A DNA stretch of 6,407 nt from NCBI GenBank assembly GCA_023436685.1, contig JAEZIL010000023.1, positions 1 through 6,407 on the forward strand, written 5' to 3'. Source of the stretch: Bacteroidota bacterium. GTDB lineage: Bacteria > Bacteroidota > Bacteroidia > Chitinophagales > Chitinophagaceae. Under the pieces are notes generated by a model. That model saw only the letters and a program-made list of their open reading frames with translations. It was not told the origin of the DNA and did not search any database. Shown here piece after piece: positions 1-6,407 of this stretch (position 1 is the first letter of the stretch; each line of letters opens with the position of its first letter). Both the position numbers and the translations under genes were made by a program.

Positions 1-192
1 ATACCTGATACAGCTAAAGAAAAACCACAACGCGGTACTGTTATAGCTGCAGGCCCTGGCAAAAAGGATGAACCTATGACGGTTAAATCAGGCGACACTA
101 TTCTTTATGGTAAATATGCCGGTACTGAAATATCATTGGAAGGCACAGACTACATCATTATGCGCGAAAGCGATATTCTTGCTATTATTTAA
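1..192 (+). CDS. groES: Co-chaperonin GroES, C-terminal part (5' end outside window)
   Basis: This is the C-terminal 63 residues of the 10-kDa co-chaperonin, the lid that caps the GroEL ring and encloses unfolded substrate in the cytoplasm. The reading frame is open from base 1 and starts in [14 protein letters not shown], the family's segment just after the mobile loop. It continues through AAGPGK (residues 16-21 of the fragment), [16 protein letters not shown] and the closing [13 protein letters not shown], which match the GroES beta-barrel and its usual ending. The N-terminal third, with most of the mobile loop that binds GroEL, lies upstream of the window, so any promoter or CIRCE operator cannot be seen. 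The stop TAA is followed at once by an in-frame TAG. groEL follows 40 bases later on the same strand, the classic groESL operon order. The identity is firm from sequence and neighbour. Confidence 0.96.
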   Translation: MPDTAKEKPQRGTVIAAGPGKKDEPMTVKSGDTILYGKYAGTEISLEGTDYIIMRESDILAII

Positions 193-220
193 TAGGCACT
201 TAAACATTTTAAAACAATAA

Positions 221-1870
<1,650 letters not shown>

Positions 1871-1892
1871 TAGCACAGCCTTACGACAAGGA

Positions 1893-1923
1893 AAAAGGGT
1901 GGTAAGATGCTTACCACCCTTTT
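1893..1923. terminator. Bidirectional intrinsic terminator between groEL and pfkA
   Basis: A perfect 14-bp inverted repeat, AAAAGGGTGGTAAG / CTTACCACCCTTTT, encloses a 3-base loop (ATG). On the plus strand the stem runs into CTATTTTTGTTT. On the minus strand it ends in CTTTTTCC. It lies 22 bases past the groEL stop and 20 bases past the pfkA stop, so it is well placed to end both convergent transcripts. The pairing is read directly from the sequence; the termination role is inferred. Confidence 0.9.
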
Positions 1924-1943
1924 CTATTTTTGTTTAGCTAATC

Positions 1944-2927
1944 TTACACCGACAGCACATGTACCATATCAAGCATGTCTTTACTAAGGCAAGTGTTTTG
2001 TTTAATGGCTTTTTCAAGTGGTGTGTATACTATCTTCCCGTTAATGATACCGGCCATTACCTGAGTTTGGCCTTCGCGAAGCGCATTTACAGCTGCATAC
2101 CCCAGTCGGCTGGCCAATACCCTGTCGGCATAGGTGGGCGAACCTCCACGCTGTATATGGCCTAATACACAACTGCGTACATCAAGATTCGGAAAACGTT
2201 CTTCTACCTTGGCCATTACCTCTTTAGCACCTCCAAAATCATCACCTTCAGCTACTACCAATATATGTACGGTTTTCTTTCGGCGTTCGTCTATATCAAT
2301 CCGCTCCAGCACATCTTCAATATTAGTAGTTGTTTCGGGTAGTAATATATCTTCAGCCCCGCACGATATACCGCTGTCTAGTGCAATATAACCTGCATCG
2401 CGCCCCATCACTTCTATTATGAACATCCTGTCATGTGCTTCAGCAGTGTCGCGTATTTTATCTATTGCTTCTACTGCAGTATTAACGGCAGTATCAAAGC
2501 CTATAGTGAAATCAGTTCCCCCAAGGTCTTTATCAATTGTACCAGGTAAGCCTACGGCAGGTATCTTATGTTTTGCAAAAAACTTAACAGCTCCTTTAAA
2601 TGTGCCATCCCCACCTATCAATATCAATCCTTCTATATTGTTCTTCTTAAGCTGTGCATATGCTTTAGCCATTCCCTCATCGGTCATAAACTCTTTGCTG
2701 CGTGCTGTTTTCAAAATTGTGCCCCCTCGCTGTATAATATTCGATACGTCGGTGGCTTTCATTTCAAAAATATCACCCTCTATCATGCCCTGGTATCCGC
2801 GACGGATACCAAACACTTTCATATTGTTGTAGATAGCAGTGCGTACTATGGCTCTAATGGCTGCGTTCATCCCTGGGCTATCGCCACCAGATGTCATAAC
2901 GGCTATATTTTTAATGCTTTGGCTCAT
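1944..2927 (-). CDS. pfkA: ATP-dependent 6-phosphofructokinase
   Basis: This enzyme phosphorylates fructose 6-phosphate to fructose 1,6-bisphosphate, the committed step of glycolysis, in the cytoplasm. At 327 residues it matches the short bacterial PfkA type. Visible motifs are GGDSPGMN (14-21, nucleotide loop), GGDGT (105-109), PGTIDKD (128-134, with Asp132 as the expected catalytic base), EVMGRDAG (172-179) and VLGHIQRGGSPTYADR (254-269, substrate binding). Gly in GGDGT and Gly129 before TID are the residues typical of ATP users; pyrophosphate-dependent enzymes usually carry Asp and Lys there. An oddity is Lys133, where the family normally has Asn (TIDND). The start ATG gives MSQSIKNIAVMTSGGDSPG, a normal N-terminus. 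The gene converges on groEL and shares its terminator. The upstream spacer also holds the end of the carbonic anhydrase transcript, so pfkA probably has its own promoter there, but I could not identify a convincing box. Confidence 0.97.
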   Translation of the reverse strand: MSQSIKNIAVMTSGGDSPGMNAAIRAIVRTAIYNNMKVFGIRRGYQGMIEGDIFEMKATDVSNIIQRGGTILKTARSKEFMTDEGMAKAYAQLKKNNIEGLILIGGDGTFKGAVKFFAKHKIPAVGLPGTIDKDLGGTDFTIGFDTAVNTAVEAIDKIRDTAEAHDRMFIIEVMGRDAGYIALDSGISCGAEDILLPETTTNIEDVLERIDIDERRKKTVHILVVAEGDDFGGAKEVMAKVEERFPNLDVRSCVLGHIQRGGSPTYADRVLASRLGYAAVNALREGQTQVMAGIINGKIVYTPLEKAIKQNTCLSKDMLDMVHVLSV

Positions 2928-2993
2928 GTGGTAAATTACTGAATACCCTGAATAAAACTTAAGCCATCAACATAAAATAACCCATAAAATATA

Positions 2994-3013
2994 GGGGCTG
3001 CAAAAGCAGCCCC
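2994..3013 (-). terminator. Probable terminator of the SulP-carbonic anhydrase transcript
   Basis: GGGGCTGC and GCAGCCCC form a perfect 8-bp GC-rich stem with a 4-base loop. On the minus strand the hairpin lies 40 bases past the carbonic anhydrase stop and is followed by TATATTTTATGGGTTATTTTATG, which is T-rich but not an unbroken T run. It also lies 66 bases or more upstream of pfkA, so it would insulate pfkA from the neighbouring operon. A second, weaker 6-bp inverted repeat (GAGAGT / ACTCTC, 3021-3045) sits between this stem and the stop codon. Confidence 0.75.
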
Positions 3014-3053
3014 ATTGCCAGAGAGTAAAACATAGAAACACTCTCAGTATTTT

Positions 3054-3701
3054 TTATCCTTCGTGTGCCACCAGTACTTCTTTAGCGGGCATCACCGAAT
3101 GTTCATTAAGAAAGGTTACATTGCCCGTAGCAACATCATACATGCCGGCAGCTATACCTACTCTTCCTTCTTCTACAAGACCGCGTATTATTTCACTGCG
3201 CTCCATTATTTGTTCTACTGAATGCTTCACATTAAGTTCTGCAACAGCTTGTACAAAGTCATCATTTGTACTATCCCTGTTTTCTTTTATGGTTTGCTCA
3301 TTATCCACAGCAGGTTTTATTTCATTTAACAGGCTTGTTAAATTGCCCATTTCAACATGGTCGCAGGCGCCCTTGATAGCGCCACAGTTTGTATGGCCTA
3401 ATACCATAATAAGATTGGAGCCTGCTACTGCTGTAGCATATTCAAGGCTGCCTAAAATACCGGTACTGATAATATTGCCGGCTATGCGTATACTGAAGAT
3501 ATCTCCTAATCCCTGATCGAATATTAACTCGGCTGAAGTACGGGAATCCATACAGCTAAGAATAGCAGCAAAAGGTTTTTGGCCGTGCTTAGTGTTGTTC
3601 ATTTGCGTCAGCAAGTCTCTGTTCAGTTTCAGGTTGTTAACAAATCTGTTATTACCTTCTTTAAGTAGTTCTAATGCTTTATTTGCAGTTATGTTGTTCA
3701 T
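3054..3701 (-). CDS. Beta-class carbonic anhydrase
   Basis: This 215-residue enzyme interconverts CO2 and bicarbonate using a zinc ion. The beta-class zinc site is complete: Cys50 in SCMDSR, and His103 and Cys106 in GHTNCGAI. The Asp52-Arg54 dyad that controls access to the metal is also present. Further family segments are FSIRIAGNI (69-77) and GSLEYAT (84-90). There is no signal peptide, so the protein should be cytoplasmic. Its start ATG lies only 10 bases after the stop of the SulP transporter gene, in an A/T-rich stretch with a run of seven A on the coding strand, so the two are almost surely co-transcribed and perhaps translationally coupled. The pairing suggests that the enzyme equilibrates bicarbonate brought in by the transporter, supplying carboxylases or buffering pH. 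Length and motifs are normal. The class is firm; the physiological role is inferred from the neighbour. Confidence 0.96.
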   Translation of the reverse strand: MNNITANKALELLKEGNNRFVNNLKLNRDLLTQMNNTKHGQKPFAAILSCMDSRTSAELIFDQGLGDIFSIRIAGNIISTGILGSLEYATAVAGSNLIMVLGHTNCGAIKGACDHVEMGNLTSLLNEIKPAVDNEQTIKENRDSTNDDFVQAVAELNVKHSVEQIMERSEIIRGLVEEGRVGIAAGMYDVATGNVTFLNEHSVMPAKEVLVAHEG

Positions 3702-3711
3702 TTTAATTTTT

Positions 3712-5403
3712 TTAAACGTTTTTAGTTAATGTATCGTCACTGTCATTCGATGTAAGCTGCTTGATAAGTTTGGTATGTTTACCAGACGTACGGCTTATCT
3801 CATCTGAATTATTTTCCAATTCTGAGATTACCTCAGTTTCTGCAATTCCACTTGGTACCTTGTAAGTGTTCTTAAACCCAACGAGTGACATTTTGATGTT
3901 TTTGGTTGGGGCCTGTGTTTCATAGAAATCGCGTATCAGATCCAGTACGTCAAAATCTATATACTCTGTTTGGCTGGCATCTATAATTACAGTTGCATTT
4001 TCAGGAAGATTTTCTAAAGTGGCTTTAATGCTCGCTTTATTTAAGAAGGATACTTCCTGGGCTAATGTTAGTTTTACAAGTTCACCAGTGCTAAAGCTTG
4101 TACGCTGGTAAGAATATGTAACACGCATATTTTGCCTTAGTATATAGAAAATACTTATGATCATACCAATACCCACACCTTTCAAAAGGTCGAGGAATAC
4201 AACGCAAAGTGCTGTGGCAACAAATGGAATGAATTGCGTAAGTCCTCCTTCTTTCCACATATGCTTAAATACTGCAGGTCTGCATAAGCGATAACCTGTA
4301 AAGATCAGGATAGCTGCCAGCGAAGCCTTGGGGATCAAATTAAGTATTACAGGTATTGTGGCTACACATATCAATAACAAAGTACCATGCACTATTGTTG
4401 ATAGTTTTGTACGTGCACCAGCATTTATGTTTGCCGAAGAGCGGACAATTACCGAGGTTACGGGGAGCCCACCTATAAACCCGCTGATTATATTACCAAA
4501 ACCCTGGGCCTTCAGTTCGCGGTTAGTGGGGGTATAACGTTTCAGCGGGTCTAATTTATCTGTAGCCTCAATGCACAGTAGTGTTTCAATAGAGGCCACT
4601 ACCGCTATCACTATACCGGTTTGCCAAACTTTAGGGTTCATAAATCCTTCCATGTTAGGCAATGTAAACTGGCCAATAAATTCGCTTGCACTTGACGCTA
4701 CAGGCAGATTTACCAAGTGGGTATCATATAATGATAAACTTGAAGCGCTTGATTTAAACAACTCATTGATAATAGTACCAATAAGAACTACCAACAGGCC
4801 GCTAGGTACTAGTTGTAGCTTTTTAAATGGCTTGGTTTGCCATAAAATTAGTATTGTTAAACCTATTAAGGCAATAATAGCGGCACCGGGTTCAATATGT
4901 CCCAATGCATCGGATATTTTACTCATGGTAAACCCATCTTCTGCGTCTACCATAGTACCGGTATCACCTTTTGCATAACCTACAGCATCAGGTATCTGCT
5001 TAATGATTATTGTTAAGCCTATACCAGCTAGCATACCTTCTATTACACTATTAGGGAAATAGCTTGCAATACTTCCGGCTTTTAAAAAGCCAAGAATAAT
5101 CTGTATCGCACCTGCTACAACCACAGCACAAAGAAAGATATCGAATGCGCCTAAGTCGCTGATGGCAGTAAGCACAATAGCGGTAAGCCCTGCTGCAGGC
5201 CCTACCACACTTAAGTGTGAGCCGCTAAGTGAGCCAATTACTAGGCCACCAATAATACCTGCTACTATACCCGAGAATAAAGGGGCACCACTAGCCTGGG
5301 CTATACCAAGGCATAAGGGTAGTGCTATGAGGAATACTATAAGTCCTGCAAGCAGGTCTTTTTTATAATGTGCGAAAAAGTGTGTTTTTTGTTGCATAAA
5401 CAT
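3712..5403 (-). CDS. SulP-family anion transporter with STAS domain, probable bicarbonate transporter
   Basis: This 563-residue inner-membrane protein belongs to the SulP/SLC26 family. Residues about 15-425 are a run of hydrophobic segments fitting the family's 7+7 fold. They include KDLLAGLIVFLIALPLCLGI near the start, the VVGPAAG motif (66-72), ASIETLLCIEATDKLDP (270-286) and the GFIGGLPVTSVIVRSS region (308-323). A cytoplasmic STAS domain follows at about 437-530, with its core at VIIDASQTEYIDFDVLDLI (472-490). The STAS loop reads IDFD rather than the phosphorylatable DS found in anti-sigma antagonists, as is usual in SulP. The last 30 residues are polar. The substrate cannot be read from sequence: sulfate is possible, but the carbonic anhydrase gene 10 bases downstream favours bicarbonate, as in BicA-like proteins and known SulP-carbonic anhydrase fusions. 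The start at 5403 has an in-frame TGA directly before it; a second ATG at 5397 is an alternative. Confidence 0.93.
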   Translation of the reverse strand: MFMQQKTHFFAHYKKDLLAGLIVFLIALPLCLGIAQASGAPLFSGIVAGIIGGLVIGSLSGSHLSVVGPAAGLTAIVLTAISDLGAFDIFLCAVVVAGAIQIILGFLKAGSIASYFPNSVIEGMLAGIGLTIIIKQIPDAVGYAKGDTGTMVDAEDGFTMSKISDALGHIEPGAAIIALIGLTILILWQTKPFKKLQLVPSGLLVVLIGTIINELFKSSASSLSLYDTHLVNLPVASSASEFIGQFTLPNMEGFMNPKVWQTGIVIAVVASIETLLCIEATDKLDPLKRYTPTNRELKAQGFGNIISGFIGGLPVTSVIVRSSANINAGARTKLSTIVHGTLLLICVATIPVILNLIPKASLAAILIFTGYRLCRPAVFKHMWKEGGLTQFIPFVATALCVVFLDLLKGVGIGMIISIFYILRQNMRVTYSYQRTSFSTGELVKLTLAQEVSFLNKASIKATLENLPENATVIIDASQTEYIDFDVLDLIRDFYETQAPTKNIKMSLVGFKNTYKVPSGIAETEVISELENNSDEISRTSGKHTKLIKQLTSNDSDDTLTKNV

Positions 5404-5424
5404 TCACAGGGATGGCGCCGCGCA

Positions 5425-5443
5425 CAGCAAAATATATATGCTG
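5425..5443 (-). promoter_or_regulatory. Small inverted repeat in the leader of the SulP gene
   Basis: CAGCA and TGCTG form a 5-bp inverted repeat around nine A/T bases, centred about 30 bases before the SulP start. A GC-rich patch containing the palindrome GGCGCC (5414-5419) lies between it and the start codon, within an otherwise AT-rich spacer of 76 bases. It could be an operator or a weak leader hairpin. It lacks a T run, so I do not call it a terminator. The function is unproven. Confidence 0.25.
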
Positions 5444-5479
5444 AGCCGGCAGATAATAAAAATCAGAAAAACCAGGGTG

Positions 5480-5782
5480 CTATGCGGCGTTGGGAGGGGG
5501 CGCAAAAATATCGGGAATGTGCCTGTTGGGTAGGGCTTCTGCAGCATGAATTGCTGTAGAAACCTGATTATTTAAATAGGCAATACGCGCATGTGGAACA
5601 CTTTCAAATAATTTAAATAACTCGGGGGTCTTTTTTAATTTATTAGTGTCGTCAGTGTGAGAACCATGTTCGTGTATCTCTTCCGTCAACATGTTTTTAA
5701 ACAATATCTTCCCTATCTGCTTTACAGGCAATACCTGGAAGGAGAAAATAAATAAAAACGTGTATGCCAGAAATTTGCGCAT
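5480..5782 (-). CDS. Small membrane-anchored or exported protein of unknown function
   Basis: I do not assign this gene to a named family. The protein is 100 residues. It begins MRKFLAYTFLFIFSFQVLP, a basic start followed by a hydrophobic stretch at about 4-19, which fits a signal peptide or a single membrane anchor; no clear AxA cleavage site is visible. Then come a basic segment (VKQIGKILFK, 20-29), an acidic and histidine-bearing patch (TEEIHEHGSHTDD, 33-45, with His37, His39 and His42) and a proline-rich end (PDIFAPPPNAA). The ATG at 5782 is preferred over an in-frame TTG three codons upstream because the signal-like N-terminus then begins normally and an AAGG lies just before it. The gene has the same direction as SulP, 76 bases away with no evident terminator between, so it may head that operon. 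The histidines could bind a metal, but this is a guess. Its ordered composition and clean start and stop favour a real gene. Confidence 0.7.
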   Translation of the reverse strand: MRKFLAYTFLFIFSFQVLPVKQIGKILFKNMLTEEIHEHGSHTDDTNKLKKTPELFKLFESVPHARIAYLNNQVSTAIHAAEALPNRHIPDIFAPPPNAA

Positions 5783-5815
5783 GCCTTGCAAATTAACATC
5801 AAACTAGTTTAAATG

Positions 5816-5862
5816 AATCGCATAGCGATTAATAAAATGTTAAAGCTTAGCGATTATTGCTA
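5816..5862. repeat. GCGATT repeat cluster in the divergent intergenic region
   Basis: Three copies of one hexamer lie within 47 bases of non-coding DNA: AATCGC at 5816-5821 and GCGATT at 5825-5830 form a perfect inverted repeat with a 3-base spacer, and GCGATT recurs at 5850-5855. The longer unit TAGCGATTA is an exact direct repeat at 5823-5831 and 5848-5856, 25 bases apart. The second copy also takes part in a TAGC/GCTA inverted repeat (5848-5862). A separate perfect palindrome, AAACTAGTTT, is at 5801-5810. The cluster lies between two divergent genes, where an operator could control both. The repeats are seen directly; the regulatory role is inferred. Confidence 0.5.
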
Positions 5863-5896
5863 AATACTGTAATATCCGCTATAAGTATTTTATAGA

Positions 5897-5904
5897 TACA
5901 TTTG
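5897..5904 (+). promoter_or_regulatory. Bacteroidota-type -7 promoter box (TACATTTG) for the TPR gene
   Basis: TACATTTG matches the Bacteroidota -7 consensus TAnnTTTG at every fixed position and ends 13 bases before the ATG at 5918. A matching -33 TTTG at the usual 19-21-base spacing is not present. If the box is used, the 5' leader would be very short, around ten bases or fewer. The match is direct; its use as a promoter is inferred. Confidence 0.55.
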
Positions 5905-5917
5905 CGTTGCTATTACT

Positions 5918-6407
5918 ATGCAAAATTGTTTTAAAAGATACATAACGACCATATTGGGTTTATTGGTTTCTATCTGTGCAAATGCGCAGATAGCTAACTG
6001 GCCTTCGCCCGAAGTAGAGCAGCTTTACAACAAAGCACGCGAAAATCATTCTATTGGAAACCTTAAACAGGCTATATCATTATATCAGCAGGCCATATTA
6101 CTAGCACCCGATATTATGATAGTGCATAGGGAATTAGGTAAGGCATACTACTTGGCAGGGGGTTACAAAGAAGCCAGGAGTACATTAGAACCTATAGTGC
6201 AAAGTGGTGATGCAGATGAGCAAAGTTATCAGGCATTAGCCGCATGTTACGCAGCTGAGAATGAATTTAAAAAAGCTCGTAAAATGCTGCAGGAAGGCAT
6301 TGGGCGCTTTCAACATTCGGGTTTATTATATCATGAATTGGGTAAACTGTACGAAGATGACCATAATGATAGGGAAGCTCTGAAAGCTTGGCTGCAGGGT
6401 ATAGAGG
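5918..6407 (+). CDS. Exported TPR-repeat protein, N-terminal part (3' end outside window)
   Basis: The frame is open from the ATG at 5918 to the window edge, giving 163 residues. The N-terminus MQNCFKRYITTILGLLVSICANAQ has a basic start, a hydrophobic core (about 9-20) and a likely cleavage after ANA or ANAQ, so the protein should be exported to the periplasm or cell surface. After it come tandem 34-residue tetratricopeptide repeats at about 32-65, 66-99 and 100-133, with a fourth beginning at 134. They show the TPR pattern of small and aromatic residues, for example GNLKQAISLYQQAILLAPD, LGKAYYLAGGYKEA, LAACYAAENEFKKA and LGKLYEDDHNDREAL. TPR arrays bind other proteins; the partner is unknown. 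No catalytic domain is visible in this part, and one may follow downstream. The gene is divergent from the small exported protein and SulP cluster, with a promoter box just upstream. Confidence 0.9.
   Translation, partial: MQNCFKRYITTILGLLVSICANAQIANWPSPEVEQLYNKARENHSIGNLKQAISLYQQAILLAPDIMIVHRELGKAYYLAGGYKEARSTLEPIVQSGDADEQSYQALAACYAAENEFKKARKMLQEGIGRFQHSGLLYHELGKLYEDDHNDREALKAWLQGIE

Noticed and set aside
2419..2942. Plus-strand open frames opposite pfkA
   Set aside because: They are antisense shadows of a clear phosphofructokinase gene, overlap one another in different frames and show no domain.
3021..3045. GAGAGT/ACTCTC inverted repeat after the carbonic anhydrase gene as the main terminator
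   Set aside because: The 6-bp stem has a 13-base loop and no T run; the GC-rich 8-bp hairpin at 2994-3013 is the better candidate.
4571..4978. Plus-strand open frame opposite the SulP gene
   Set aside because: It lies entirely within the transporter gene on the other strand, has no recognisable motif, and the transporter frame is unambiguous.
5368..5559. Plus-strand open frame of 63 codons spanning the SulP start and the end of the small gene
   Set aside because: It overlaps two better supported minus-strand genes, and its composition is not protein-like (basic, Gln- and Trp-rich, no domain).
5783..5791. Extension of the small exported protein to a TTG start at 5791
   Set aside because: An ATG three codons downstream gives a more normal signal-like N-terminus and has an AAGG just before it; the TTG adds only three residues.
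5789..5796. TTAATTTG as a -7 promoter box for the small gene on the minus strand
   Set aside because: It misses one fixed base of TAnnTTTG, lies only a few bases from the start codon and has no -33 partner, so it is too weak to annotate.

Overview
The window looks like chromosomal DNA from a member of the Bacteroidota, perhaps a Chitinophagaceae-type organism. That placement is an inference from several signs. The genes lack Shine-Dalgarno motifs and instead have A/T-rich leaders. A perfect TAnnTTTG promoter box of the Bacteroidota type lies before the last gene. The GroEL has a VLYVGASTE segment and a GGM-rich tail, and an exported protein has a signal peptide ending in ANAQ. Base composition is moderate and AT-leaning, and nothing suggests a mobile element, phage, CRISPR array or RNA gene.

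Layout. Positions 1-192 (+) are the 3' end of groES, followed after 40 bases by a complete groEL (233-1870, +). A strong hairpin at 1893-1923 sits between groEL and the convergent pfkA (1944-2927, -), and can serve both strands. A 126-base spacer (2928-3053) holds a hairpin that probably ends the next minus-strand transcript. That transcript is read right to left: a small membrane or exported protein of unknown function (5480-5782), a SulP-family anion transporter with a STAS domain (3712-5403) and a beta-class carbonic anhydrase (3054-3701). A 135-base divergent spacer (5783-5917) carries repeated GCGATT elements and a promoter box. The window ends inside a plus-strand gene for an exported TPR protein (from 5918).

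How the genes work together. GroES and GroEL form the chaperonin. PfkA commits fructose 6-phosphate to glycolysis. The SulP transporter and carbonic anhydrase are separated by only 10 bases and probably form a bicarbonate uptake or CO2/HCO3- balancing unit, because SulP proteins and carbonic anhydrases are known both as neighbours and as fusions. The small histidine-containing protein upstream in the same direction may belong to this unit, but nothing in its sequence proves it.

Most of the window is ordinary housekeeping DNA. The parts most worth a second look are the small unknown gene and its link to the SulP-carbonic anhydrase pair, the repeat-bearing divergent control region, and a lysine inside the catalytic TIDxD motif of the phosphofructokinase. 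I do not see a clearly new multi-gene system.
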